From: Glandiceps talaboti
Lineage: Eukaryota > Hemichordata > Enteropneusta > Spengelidae
Length of the DNA stretch: 64,000 nucleotides
Direction of reading: 5' to 3'
Assembly (NCBI RefSeq): GCF_964340395.1
Contig: NC_135564.1
Span: forward strand, 15,648,457-15,712,456
Shown here one piece after another: positions 24,660 to 38,935 of the stretch; within the stretch, counting starts at the first letter, position 1, and each line of letters begins with the position of its first letter. The notes under the pieces were generated by a model. That model saw only the letters and a program-made list of their open reading frames with translations, was not told the origin of the DNA and made no database searches. Made by a program: the position numbers and the translations under genes.

Positions 24660-27050
24660 CAACTTAGTCGAAAACTGCAGTCCGATTTCTTTGATACTTG
24701 GTGGTCATGTTATATTGGATGTCTAGTAGTGAAATTGTTCAAATGAAAATGATCACATCAGATATATGGGTTTTGGGTCAAAAATGTGATTTTTGTCAAA
24801 GAATTTAAACTACCAAACTACTGGGCAGATTGGCCTGAAATTTGGTGGGAAGATTCTCAGGGGTGTGTAAATTAAGATTTGTTCATGACATGATGTTTCC
24901 ATGTGTAATATGCAAAGTAGGGCTTTTTGGTTAAAAACCTACAATTCCAAAACTACTCAGTAGATTGGGCTGAACTTTTAACAGGGATGTATCTGCCGGT
25001 GTATAGATGAAGAAATATTAAGCATATAATGATCTCATCAGTAACATCCAAATTAGGTGTAAACATGTAAATTGGTCAAAAATTTATATCTCAAAAAGTA
25101 CTTGGTCAGGGAAACTGAAATTTGGTGAGATGGTTCTAGAAGTGTTGTTCTGCAGATTTCCTTTAGAATAGTTTGATACAATTGGCCCCAGCAACCATGA
25201 CCATGGCCTTAGCAACAACCAAATGGCAGTATATTTTGGTTAAATAAGAACACCATCTGGTAGGCAGTTAGTAAACATTCAAAAAATGTATGCAAATATC
25301 CCTAGCAACAGTGGCCCCGCCCATGGCAACAGCCCAATAATCACATATGTGACAAACATAACATGGTTGGATAGGCAACTGGATAGTCATTCAACAAATG
25401 AACACCTATTTTTAGAATGGACTAGCATATGGATAAATATTTTAAAAAACTACAGTTGTGCTACATCGCCATTGGCAGTATTTTGGAAAACAATAGTTGT
25501 GCTACAATGCCATTTTATATTTCTTTTTTTCTAAATATTTTTTTTCATATCTGAGGTAGTTATGTTTTTCATTGTTCTCCATATGCTCTCTGTTTTTGGT
25601 TTCTTCTCATCAGATGTACAGTCATTACATTTTGGAAGAAAAGTTTTATATTGTCTTTTTAAATTGATGTCAGTTTGTGCATCCACCAATTCTTGCGAGA
25701 CTTCATAATTTTTGTGATGTTACAATTTTTTTCCTGAACTTGTTAATAAAAAGGTTAGGGTCGGCAGTGAAAAACTAGGCAGGGTCAGATAACCGGAATC
25801 AAACAATTATTTTTTTTTATTGCTTTAAGAATTATTCAGAACATGATGATTCCATTATTGATATGCAAATTATGACTAAAATGTGTCTTTTTGGTAAAAT
25901 AATCTTTAATTCCAAAAGTAATGAGCTGGAAATTAATTTGAATGGCTCTTGGGGTATATAGATGAAGAAGTGTTAAGCATATGATGATCTCATCAGTGAC
26001 ATGAAAATTAGGTATAAAAATGTGAATTTTGTTTAATCTTGTCTCTTGGCTCTCTTCGTTGGTGTAAACACACATGTGTTTTTGTAATTTGTACTTCAAG
26101 CACTTGTTAAATGAGAATGTTAAAAGACACAATCTTTTGTCATTAGAAAAATTTTGGATATTGCAAAGAGATATAGTCATATAACTTAAATCATGGATAA
26201 TATTAATAAGTAATAAAATGTAAAATGAACAGAAAACCAGTGTGGACCTATATATCTGACAATTTTACATGTTATACACAGAGTGAAGCTAGCATGTAAG
26301 TGGTGAATGATTTCATTTTATTTGATTCAGTTTTATTTTTTGTTGTTGAATGAGACTGATTTTAGGGAGCGATCAGATTTTACGCTGACTGTTTGTTCAC
26401 CCCACCCCTGCTGACAAATAAAAAAACACTGCCCCCCCCCCCCACATCTGTTGACAAGAAATATTCTTGTTCTTTCTTGCAATATATAAAGCTCTTTAGG
26501 CAGGAACCCTATGAGAAGTATGATTGTCTGTTCATAGCTGTGCAAAATATTCATGGTTTTAGTAACCAAAAGTTCTAGGATATCTCTTACATTGAGTGAA
26601 CTATTATCATTATAGATTAATTCAGCTAATTATAAAGTACATTTTTAGAAATGAAATTAACATAATTATAAACCTAGGGGTTTCAGTAAGTTTCAAAGTA
26701 GGGAGAGAACTTGAAAAAGTGTCGGGAGAAGTGCATGCTATGCCCATGCGTGCATGCTATACAAGTGGGAGGGGGTGTCCCCCTCCCATGGTAAGATCTT
26801 TTGAAAAATGAACACCTTTTGGAGGCCATTTAGAGCACCATTCATAAGTAAAACACAACTTAGTTATATCATAAAAGTATCACTAATTTTAGGGTTTCAA
26901 AAGTTTAAATCATTTCAAGTCATATTGACACAAATGATAATGAAAAAAAGATCAAGTACAAAGTATAGTATAGTTTGTTTTATTTTATTACTTGCCCTAT
27001 GTGGGCTTACCAAGTGAACATTTTGTTCAATACAAATACATCCACTGGGC
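24306..27050. other. Intergenic with degenerate repeats and a (GT)n run
   Basis: Holds a GT run (24624-24656). A degenerate family of units with 'AACTACTcaGtAGATTgGcCTGAA' type phrases lies at about 24690-25160, and part of it is repeated at 25836-26040 (shared GATGATCTCATCAGT and TATAGATGAAGAA). Poly-C tracts lie near 26435. No gene is supported. Confidence 0.55.
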
Positions 27051-27054
27051 TTAT

Positions 27055-30000
27055 AATAGTGTATGGTACTGTACTATAAACTATACAAGACTATATACTA
27101 TATACTATGCTATGCTATATACTATATACTATATTATACTATACTATATACTGTACTATAAAATATACTGTACAATACTATACTATAATATTCTATACCT
27201 ATACTATATTATATAGTATATAGTCTAGAATGGTAGTCTAGTATAGTATAGTATAGTAGAGTATAGTAATGTATACTATATGGTATATAGTCGTGTAGTA
27301 TAGTAGAGTATAGTATATGGTATATAGTATAGTGTAGTATAGTAGAGTATAGTATATGGTGTATAGTAGAGTATAGTATAGTATATGGTATATAGCATAG
27401 TATAGTATAGTATCGTATATAGTCAAGTATAGTATATAGTATAATATAGTATATTATATAATATAGTATAGTATATGGTGTATAGCATGATAGCATAGTA
27501 TAATATAATATAGTATAGTGTGGTATAATATAGTAGAGTATATGGAATATAGTATAGTGTAGTGTAGTGTAGTATAGTATAGTATATCATATAGTATGGT
27601 ATATAGTAAATTATAGTGTATAGTATAGTATAGTATATGGTATATAGTATAGTGTAGTATAGTAGAGTATAGTATATGGTGTATAGTAGAGTATAGTATA
27701 GTATATGGTATATAGCATAGTATAGTATAGTATCGTATATAGTCAAGTATAGTATATAGTATAATATAGTATATTATATAATATAGTATAGTATATGGTG
27801 TATAGCATGATAGCATAGTATAATATAATATAGTATAGTGTGGTATAATATAGTAGAGTAGAGTATATGGAATATAGTATAGTGTAGTGTAGTGTAGTAT
27901 AGTATAGTATTAAATCAAGTATAGTATAGTATATCATATAGTATGGTATATAGTAAATTATAGTGTATAGTATAGTATAGTATATGGTATATAGTATAGT
28001 ATACTCTACTATATAGTATAGTATACTATATACCAGACTATACTATATACTGTACTATATAGTATACTATACTATATTATACTATACTATATAGTATACT
28101 ATACTATACTGCATGTATATACTAAACTATACTATACTAAACTATACTATACTATACTGTACTATATACCAGACTATAATGCTATATTGCTATAATGCTA
28201 TGTACTGTACTATATATTAAACTATACTATATACTATGTATTTTATTATGCTATATACTATATACTATACTTTACTATTCTGCACTATACTATACTGTAC
28301 TATACTACACTATACTATACTATAATATACTACACTGTACTGTACAATGTACTATACTATATTATACTATACTATACTATACTATGCTATATACCATAAA
28401 CTATACTATTTTATACTATACTATATACTAGACTATGCTATATACTGTACTATATACTATACTATATTATACTGTATACTATACTATACCATACTATACT
28501 ATACTATACTATACTATTCTATACTACTAGTATACTATATACTATACTATATACCATACTACCTAGTATAGTATACTATATACTGTACAATACTATACTA
28601 TATTATTTGATACCTATACTATAATATATAGTACATATTATATATAGTCTAGTATAGTACATTATATAGTATAATATATAGTATAGTTATACTGGTAGTA
28701 TAGTATAGTACATAGTATAGTATAGTAGAGTATATGTTATTTTGTGTAGTATAGTATAGTACATAGTATAGTGTAGTATATATTATAATATAGTATATTA
28801 TATAGTATAGAATAGTATAGTATAGTATAATATAGTAGAGTATATAGTATAGTGTAGTGTAGTATAGTATAGCATAGTATATCATATAGTATGGTATATA
28901 GTAAAGTATAGTATATGGTATATAGTATAGCATATCATAGTATAGTATTGTATATTATAGTATATAATAGTATAGTATATTATGGTATAATATACTAGAG
29001 TATAGTAGAGTATGTGGAATATAGTATAGTTTAGTGTATAGTATAGCATACTATACCATACCGTACTATACTATATACTGTACAATACAATACTATAATA
29101 TTATTCTATACCTATACTATCATATATAGTCTAGCATAGTATAGTATAGTAGAGTATAGTAGAGCATATGGTATATAGTATAGCATAGCAAAGTATAGTA
29201 TAGTCTAGTATAGTATAGTATAATATACTAGAGTATAGTAGAGTATACGGAATATAGTGTATAGTGTACATTATAGTGTAGTGTATAGTATAGCATACTA
29301 TACCATACAGTACTATATAATATACTCTACTATATACAGTACAATAATATACTATAATATTATTCTATACCTACACTATTGTATACAGTATAGAGTCTAG
29401 TATAGCATAGTATAGTATAGTATAGTATAGTGTAGTAGATTATAGTATAGTAGAATATATGGAATATAGTGTATAGTGTATATTATAGTGTAGTGTATAG
29501 TATAGCATACTATACCATACAGTACTGTATAATATACTCTACTATATACTGTACTATATACTAGACTATACTATCTAATGTACTATATACTATGCTATAC
29601 TATACTATATACTACACTGCACTATACTATATACTCTACTCTAATATACTTTGCTATTCTATACTATACTATATACTAGACTATGCTATATACTGTACTA
29701 TATACTACACTATACTTTACTATACTATACCATGCTATACTCTACTTTATACTAAACTATGCTATATACTGTATACTGTACTATATATTATACTATACTA
29801 TATACTATAAACTATATTATACTATACACTATACTATACAATGCTATATACTAGACTATGCTATATACTATATACTGTACTATATACTATACTATACTAT
29901 ACTCTACTGTACTATACTATATACTATACTATACTATATACTAGACTACACTATATACTATACTATGCTATATACTATATACTACACATTATACTATACT

Positions 30001-31138
30001 ATACTATACTGTACTGTACTGTACTCTACTGTACTATACTATATTATACTATATTATACTGTACTATACTATACTATACTATATAGTATAGTATACAATA
30101 CTGTACTATACTATATACTAGACTATACTATATTCTGTACTATATATTATACTATACTATGCTATACTATATTATGCTATACTATACTATACTAGACTAT
30201 ACTATACTATATACTATACTATACTATACTATACTATACTATACTGTATTATGCTATATTTTACTATATACTAGACTATGCTATATAATATATTCTTTAC
30301 TATATACTATACTATACTATACTGTACTATACTATACTATACACTAGACTGTGCTATATACTATATATTGTACTATATACTATACTATACTATACTATAC
30401 TATACTATAATATACTATACTATACTGCACTATATACTAGACTATGCTATATACTATACTATACACTACACTATACTATACTATTCTATACTATATTATA
30501 CTATATACTAGACTATGCTATATACTGTACTATATACTGTACTGTATACTTGTCTTTACTATATACTATACTATATACTATATACTAGACCATTCTATAC
30601 TGTACTGTACTATATACTATACTATACTATACTATACGATACTATACTAAATACTAGACTACACTATTTACTATACTATGCTCTATACTATGTACCATAC
30701 TATACTATAGTATACTAAGCTATATACTGTACTATATAGTATACTATATCATACTATACTATACTATACTCTACTATACTATACTATTCTATACTATACT
30801 TTACTATATACTATACTATACTATATACTACTAGTATACTATACTAGACTATACTATATACTAGACTGTGCTATATACTATATATTGTACTATATACTAT
30901 ACTATACTATATTATACTGTACTATACTATACCATACTATATAGTATAGTATACAATACTATACTGTATTATACTATACTATACTAGACTATACTATATT
31001 CTGTACTATATATTATACTATACTATATTATACTATACTATGCTATATTATATTATGCTATGCTATACTATACTATATACTATATACTATACTATACTAT
31101 ACTAGACTACACTATATACTATATTATGCTATTATAAT
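27055..31138. repeat. (ACTAT)n pentanucleotide array, block 1, with strand switches
   Basis: Imperfect ACTAT/TATAC pentamers. The plus strand carries ACTAT up to about 27215, ATAGT to about 28000, ACTAT to about 28560, ATAGT to about 29040, then two short alternations before mostly ACTAT from about 29515. A 320-bp segment is duplicated (AGTCAAGTAT at 27421 and 27741). All open frames here are Tyr/Ile/Leu/Thr repeats and not genes. Confidence 0.97.
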
Positions 31139-31530
31139 ATACCTAGTGATAATACTGTGCCATGATTCGCTAGAATCAGTCACGTGATAGGAAAATAGAA
31201 TGACTACTTCCCTTGGGGAAATAGTCCCATCAATTTTTACATAGTCACGTGATCACCGCGCGTTCACAGCGGGTCAAAATGGCAGCTTCTGACGATGTCG
31301 TCTGCCACCGCGAGTTCACAGCATGAGGTATATTATAAAACACATATTGCCTGGCCTATATTCGGGCTATAGCACCCGTTCATTACCCCCTCGTGACTGT
31401 GAGTTACCAGAATCACATGCTATTTCCCTCGGCCTTTGGCCTCGGGAAATAGCATGTGATTCTGGTAACTCACAGTCCCTCGGGTGTAATAAACGGGTGC
31501 TATAGCCCTCATGGCCAGGCAATATGTGTT
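31139..31530. mobile_element. Foldback insertion inside the pentamer array
   Basis: The only non-pentamer DNA in the array. Bases 31339-31530 are a 192-bp near-palindrome, with ends AACACATATTGCCTGGCC and GGCCAGGCAATATGTGTT and centre at the CGGCCTTTGGCCTCG region. The preceding 200 bases are GC-richer, with two TCACGTGAT words and a second small palindrome (CTTCCCTTGGGGAAATAGTC). The open frame 31323-31505 is a product of the palindrome. Class unknown. Confidence 0.65.
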
Positions 31531-34500
31531 CACTATACTATATTATACTATACTATGCTATACTATATTATGCTATACTATACTATACTGTATTATGCTA
31601 TACTATACTATATACTAGACTATGCTATATAATATATTCTTTACTATATACTATACTATACTATACTGTACTATACTATACTATACTATACACTAGACTG
31701 TGCTATATACTATATATTGTACTATATACTATACTATACTATACTATACTATAATATACTATACTATACTGCACTATATACTAGACTATGCTATATACCA
31801 TACTATATACTACACTATACTATACTATTCTATACTATATTATACTATATACTAGACTATGCTATATACTGTACTATATACTGTACTATATACTTGTCTT
31901 TACTATATACTATACTATATACTATATACTAGACCATTCTATACTGTACTGTACTATATACTATACTATACTATACTATACTATACTATACTATACTATA
32001 CTATACTATACTATACTAAATACTAGACTACACTATATACTATACTATGCTCTATACTATATACCATACTATACTATACTATACTAAGCTATATACTGTA
32101 CTATATAGTATACTATGCTATATCATACTATACTATACTATACTCTACTATACTATACTATTCTATACTATACTTTTCTATATACTATACTATACTATAT
32201 ACTATACTATACTAGACTATACTATATAATAGACTGTGCTATATACTATATATTGTAATATATACTATACTATAATATATCATACTGTACTATACTATAC
32301 CATACTATATAGTATAGTATACAATACTATACTGTATTATACTATACTATACTAGACTATACTATATTCTGTACTATATATTATACTATACTATATTATA
32401 CTATACTATGCTATATTATATTATGCTATGCTATACTATACTATATACTAGACTCAGTATATACTATACTATGCTCTATACTATGTACCATACTATACTA
32501 TAGTATACTAAGCTATATACTAGACTATGCTATATACTGTACTATATACTACACTATACTATACTATACTATACCATACTATACTCTACTATATACTAGA
32601 CTATGCTATATACTGTATACTGTACTATATATTATACTATTCTATATTATACTATACTATGCTATACTATATTATGCTATGATATACTATACTAGACTAT
32701 ACTATACTATATACTATACTATACTATACTGCACTATATACTAGACTATGATATATGATATATTCTGTACTTTATACTATACTATACTATGCTATAATAT
32801 ACTATACTATACTGCACTATATACTAGACTATGATATATACTGTACTATATACTACACTATACTATACTATTCTATACTATATTATACTATATACTAGAC
32901 TATGTTGTATACTGTACTATATACTATACTATATACTGTACTATACACTTGTCTTTACTATATACTATATACTATGCTATATACTATATACTAGACTATT
33001 CTATACGATACTGTACTATATACTATACTATACTATACTATACTATACTATACTATACTATATACTAGACTACACTATATACTATACTATGCTCTATACT
33101 ATGTACCATACTATACTATACTATACTAAGCTATATACTGTACTATATAGTATACTATGCTATATCATACTATACTATACTATACTCTACTATACTATAC
33201 TATACTATACTTTACTATATACTATACTATACTATATACTATACTATACTAGACTATACTATATACTAGACTGTGCTATATACTATATATTGTACTATAT
33301 ACTATACTATACTATACTATATTATACTGTACTATACTATACCATACTATATAGTATAGTATACAATACTATACTGTATTATACTATACTATACTAGACT
33401 ATACTATATTCTGTACTATATATTATATTATACTATATTATACTATACTATGCTATATTATATTATGCTATGCTATACTATACTATATACTATACTATAC
33501 TATACTAGACTACACTATATAATGCTATATACTATATAGTATACATTGTACTATACTATACTATACTGTACTGTACTGTACTGTACTCTACTGTACTATA
33601 CTATACTATACTATATTATACTGTACTATACTATACTATACTATATAGTATAGTATACAATACTGTACTATACTATATACTAGACTATACTATATTCTGT
33701 ACTATATATTATACTATACTATATTATACTATACTATGCTATACTATATTATGCTATACTATACTAGACTATACTATACTATATACTATACTAAACTATA
33801 CTGTACTATATACTAGACTATGCTATATAAAATATTATGTACTATATACTATACTATACTATACTATACTATACTATACTGTACTATGCTATACTATACT
33901 ATATACTAGACTATGCTATATAATATGTTATGTACTATATACTATACTATTCTGTACTGTACTGTACTCTACTGTACTATACTATATTATACTGTACTAT
34001 ACTATACTATACTATATAGTATAGTATACAATACTGTATTATACTATATACTAGACTAGACTATATTCTGTACTATATATTATACTATTCTATATTATAC
34101 TATACTATGCTATACTATATTATGCTATACTATACTATACTATATACTATATACTATACAATACTGTACTATACTATATACTAGACTATACTATATTCTG
34201 TACTATATATTATACTATACTATATTATACTATACTATGCTATAATATATTATGCTATACTATACTATACTATACTATACTATATACTATACTATACTAT
34301 ACTATACTGCACTATATACTAGACTATGCTATATAATATATTCTGTACTATATACTATACTATACTATACTGTACTATGCTATACTATACTATATACTAG
34401 ACTATGCTATATAATATATTCTTTACTATATACTATACTATACTATACTGTACTATACTATACTATACTATACTATACTATACTATACTATACTATACTA

Positions 34501-35090
34501 TATACTATACTATACTATACTATACTATACTATACTATACTATATTATACTATACTGCACTATATACTAGACTATGCTATATCCTGTACTATATACTATA
34601 CTATACTATACTATTCTATACTATATTATACTATATACTAGACTATGCTACATACTGTACTATATACTGTACTATATACTTGTCTTTACTATATACTATA
34701 CTATATACTATATTCTAGACTATTCTATACTATACTGTACTATATACTATACTATACTATACTATACTATACTATACTATACTATACTATACTATACTAT
34801 ACTATACTATACTATACTATATACTAGACTACACTATACACTATACTATGCTCTATACTATGTACCATACTATACTATACTATACTAAACTATATACTGT
34901 ACTATATAGTATACTATACTATATCATACTATACTATACTATACTCTACTATACCATACTATACTATACTATACTTTACTATATACTATACTATACTATA
35001 TACTATACTATACTATAATATACTATATACTAGACTGTGCTATATACTATATATTGTACTATATACTATACTATACTATATTATAATATT
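31531..35090. repeat. (ACTAT)n pentanucleotide array, block 2
   Basis: Mostly ACTAT on the plus strand with short ATAGT inversions. Larger variant-bearing segments recur. The phrase ACTTGTCTTTACTATATA occurs near 30547, 31891, 32947 and 34679, so blocks of about 1-1.7 kb have been duplicated on both sides of the 31.14-31.53 kb insertion. No genes. Confidence 0.97.
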
Positions 35091-35299
35091 ATCTCGTTTT
35101 ATTTCCGCTAGATTTTTAAATTCGGAATGCTGCAATTGAGTGTTGACCTATTTGTCTTTTAAGTTTATGTTTCGCTTCTGTGCTATGATTGGTCTTTTTG
35201 GATATAATTGATTTCATATGTCATTGTCTGCTATTACGTCCCAGTGTTTAGTTATTGCATCTCGTAGATGAGATCCGTTAATATAGAGACTGTATGTTG

Positions 35300-36085
35300 T
35301 GTTGAAGACCAATGGGATCTCATTTGTGGGTGTCCAGCGAGATATGTCTCACACTTGCACAAAGTGTATCATCACATGGCATCAGAAGCTACTGTATGTA
35401 GTTCCTGAAAATTGGATACTAGTCACTTTACATGTGGTATGTACACACATACTTTGCAGTCTGGCGCAATGCAGTCAGTTGTCGAAGCACTTGACTCGCC
35501 AGTTACACAAACAATCGACTATAGCATTCCAAAACCACCACCTGTGCATCTCCTAAAACTATTATGTGATTCTCACGAAAAACACATTTAAATTTAAAGG
35601 AGAATTCTACACACAAACATGCATGTGCATTGGCTCTTGGGCATCACCCGAAATAGCCGACATTCCATGAACTGGAAAGTCGCATTATTGAAATCTACAC
35701 GGATAAAATATCACTCTGGACACATTTCAGGGGTGGCGTTTTCATGATATTTTGTGGCACCCAAGTTGAACTAAATAATCTGAGTGAAAAAATAAACCAA
35801 ATACATCCAACTTTCAAATTTTCGTTGGAAAGCTCAGATACGGAAGTAACATATCACAATCCACAAATGTCAACGGCACCAATAACACAAAGTATTGGAT
35901 ATCAAAACTCATTCCAATATTTACACAGGTAATACTGCCGCCCGAACTCAGTCTTCAAAGGGTCCATTAAGGGTCAAACGATCAGATACATACGAACATG
36001 TAGTAACGAAAAAGAATTTCAAAAGAAAATTAAATTCTTCACCTGAAAACTGGCGAAAAGAGGCTATAATGAAACAGAAATAAAT
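35300..36085 (+). pseudogene. Decayed Penelope-like retroelement, reverse-transcriptase fragment
   Basis: Frameshifted plus-strand translation gives, in order, FKGEFYTQTCMCIGSWASPE (about 35597-35657), LWTHFRGGVFMIFCGTQ (about 35716-35766), INQIHPTFKFSLESSDTEVT, and then, across frameshifts, LDIKTHS / NSFQYLHR and KRKLNSSPENWRK. This order (F-G-x-Y-x-Q-x-G-x-A-M-G box, FRDDGF-like box, NxxHPxxKFT, LDxKTHxKPTxxFQYLHR) is that of Penelope-like reverse transcriptases. The two catalytic aspartates of the RDD box read GG here. Several frameshifts and an in-frame stop make it non-functional. Sits between opposite-orientation pentamer arrays. Family named from memory of motifs; a search is needed to confirm. 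Confidence 0.62.
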
Positions 36086-36186
36086 ACTAGTAACCTGAGT
36101 CCACTATCATAATACTGGCATCTCTATTTGATGAACAATACAAGTAAACTCTGGGCAAACAAATACGGAAATACAACACTCCTCAA

Positions 36187-36752
36187 TACTATACTACACT
36201 ACACTACAATACACTACACTACACTATAATGTAGTATAGTATATACTATAGTATAGTATAGTATAGTATAGTATAGTATAGTATGGTATAGTATAGTATA
36301 GTATAGTATAGTATAGTATAGTATAGTATAGTATAGTATAGTATAGTATAGTAAAGTATAGTATAGCAATGTATAGTATAGTATAGTATAGTATAGTATA
36401 GTATAGTATAGTATAGTATAGTATAGTATAGTATAGTATAGTATAGTATAGTATATAATAGTATAGTATAGTATAGTATAGTATAGTATAGTATAGTATA
36501 GTATAGTATAGTATAGTATAGTATAGTATAGTATACTAGTAGTATAGTATAGTATAGTATAGTATAGTAAAGTATAGTGTAGTATTGTATAGTATAGTAT
36601 AGTATAGTATAGTATAGTATAGTATAGTATAGTATAGTATAGTATAGTATAGTATAGTATAGTATAGTAAAGTATAGTATAGTATAGTATAGTATAGTAT
36701 AGTATAGTATAGTATAGTATAGTATAGTATAGTATAGTATAGTATAGTATAG
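36187..36752. repeat. (AGTAT)n pentanucleotide array, block 3, opposite orientation
   Basis: Nearly pure TATAG/AGTAT pentamers, the reverse complement of blocks 1-2, after a short ACTAC-type lead at 36187-36230. Much less diverged than blocks 1-2. Confidence 0.97.
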
Positions 36753-36754
36753 GA

Positions 36755-36854
36755 GACCGATTTTTGAATTAGAAGACCGACACTTGAATTAGAAGACCAA
36801 CACTTGAATTAAAAGACCGACACTTGAACTAGAAGACCAATTTTTGAATTAGAA
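36755..36854. repeat. 20-bp minisatellite, five units
   Basis: Five contiguous 20-base units of the type GACCGACACTTGAATTAGAA, directly abutting the pentamer array. Confidence 0.9.
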
Positions 36855-36896
36855 AAATACGATCGGGTCGACAAAAACTCACTGACCTCCCCCCTT

Positions 36897-37831
36897 TGAC
36901 CTCTGGCGCTGAGGGAGTCCTTGGGGGTTGTCGTCCTGACAGATCGGGAGGTTTTTTGTTTCTATTAAGGCAACTTTTAGGTTATTCATAACCTTTGAGG
37001 TAATATTTCCCAGCTTTGAAAAGCTAACGTAAATGTAAGTTTTAAATGAGTTTCCCATGTCACATAAAAATGGGCCCGTAAAATTGGTACAGGGACATTA
37101 TTAATATTGCATGTATAGTATAGTCACCGGTATGTCAGAGAACTTTAGGTGGTCATACCTAGGGTATAACAGAAACTGGAATCTGATGAGATGTGGTGAT
37201 TTGTAGTGTCAATAACATGACGAGTAGAACAATTTAGATTAATTTCATTTATAAACTATCTATGAAAATTGCCATTACGAAACCTTCAAGTTTGCCCCAA
37301 ACTGCAATATAAGTAAAGCATTGATTGTGAAACAGCCAAGCATTTACATAACATGTTCTGTAACTAGTGTGGTAGCTAGGTAATACATGTATATGTATAT
37401 GTATAGTTATGTTTGAAGTTATAAGTAATATTAAAGAATTCATGTAAGAAACAGGGACAAGAACAAATATTGACATGTACCACATTTCAGACAAGGCTAT
37501 ATGCCATTGTAGAAAGGATGTTTTTCTTCAATCACAATTTAAAACACAATGACCACACAAAAACACAATAAAACACAATATCCACCTAAAGTTCTCTAAC
37601 ATACCGGTGACTTTATTATACATATATTAATGCCCCTATACTAATGTTACATGTCTATTTTATGTGATATAGGAAACTCATTTAAAACGTACATTTACGT
37701 TAGCTTTTCGAAGCTTGGAAATATTACCTCAAAGGTTATGAATAACCTAAACATTGCCTTAGTATCTCAAGCAAAAAACTCCATATCTGCCAGGGGGAAA
37801 ACCCCAAGGACTTCCTCACCCCCAGAGGTCA
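36897..37831. mobile_element. 0.94-kb foldback element with ~250-bp arms
   Basis: The left arm (36897-37152) and right arm (37582-37831) are imperfect reverse complements. Shared words are TAGGTTATTCATAACCTTTG / CAAAGGTTATGAATAACCTA, AAGCTAACGTAAATG / CATTTACGTTAGCTT and AGAGAACTTTAGGTGG / CCACCTAAAGTTCTCT. The centre (37153-37581) shows no coding similarity. The right arm is also related to the tandem units that follow. Confidence 0.75.
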
Positions 37832-38194
37832 CTCATGCATTCAACCAACAATCAGATGCACCAACAACCTTTTTACTGTCATAATGGTATTAAACTTTTC
37901 TTAAATATGTTCACCCTATTCTAATTTGAGATGATATTGTCTTTTCAAGATGTGAAATGTTTGCCAAGATAGTCTAAAATTGCCTTAATCTCCAAATCTC
38001 CCCTACCAATGATACTACCATTAGATGTGCTGACCTTTATTACATGTATATAATGATGCCATTTAACTTTTTAAGAACATATTTCAACCCTTAGTGTAAG
38101 TTATAGAGAATAGTTTCTGATACTTGCTGTCTTGTAAAGCATGGATTAAGTTATTGCTTGAAGGGTCTAAATAGTGTAAATATTGGCTATAAGA

Positions 38195-38800
38195 GTAAAA
38201 TTCCTCCAGGGCTTCTAGAGGGAGACCCCCTCAGACCCCCCCCCCCGCATGAGGTGGACATATCCCAGTCTCAAGCTCTTCCGCTCTTACTGTCAAGATG
38301 CTATTAAAGTATATTTCAAAAGTATTTCAACCCTATGTAGTTGTTTTTTACATGTTGGTGTTGTCTTGTAAGGCTTGGAAATTATTGTCTGAAAGGGTCT
38401 GAATAGTCTCAAAATTGAGGGAAAAAACCTCCAGGGGTTCTAGGGGGAGACCCCCTTGGAACCTTCCTCCCCCCCCATGAGGTGTACACATCCCAGTCTC
38501 AAGATCTCCCCCTACCTCTTACTGTCAAGATCCTATCAAACTACTAGTATATTTCAAAAATATTTCAACCTTATGTAGTTGCTTTTTACATGTTGGTGCT
38601 GTCTTGTAAAGCTTGGAAATGATTTTCTAAAAATGTCTGAATAGTCTCAATATTGACTTTTCAGAGTTAAAAACCTCCTGGGCTTCTAGGGGGAGACCCC
38701 CTAGGACCCCCCATGACAGCTGTACATATTCCCTTCTCAAAGCTTTCCCCCTACCTTTCACTGTCAAGATGCTATTAAACTCCTTTTCAAATATATTTAC
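38195..38800. repeat. Tandem ~225-246-bp repeat, three units
   Basis: CCTCCAGGGCTTCTAG-type phrases start near 38203, 38428 and 38674, each followed by GGGAGACCCCCT, a C-run, a CTGTCAAGATgCTATTAAA phrase and a TTTCAAcCCTATGTAGTTG phrase. A more diverged unit overlaps the right arm of the foldback element near 37790. Confidence 0.7.
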
Positions 38801-38935
38801 CCTGGGTAGTCAATAATTATAATTATGATAGTGCTATATAAAAACCCGGGATCTTATAAAGTAGATGCAAGACAGTCAAGCAGTCCACACTGAGTCACGA
38901 TCAAAAAATACCTGTCACTCATGCGAATATCATAT

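Noticed and set aside
31323-31505. 60-codon frame in the pentamer array
   Set aside because: It crosses a near-palindrome and reads both arms; no protein similarity recognised.
27055-34900. More than twenty open frames up to 188 codons, rich in Tyr-Thr-Ile-Leu
   Set aside because: ACTAT pentamers rarely create stops in one frame. No start context, splice signals or complexity.
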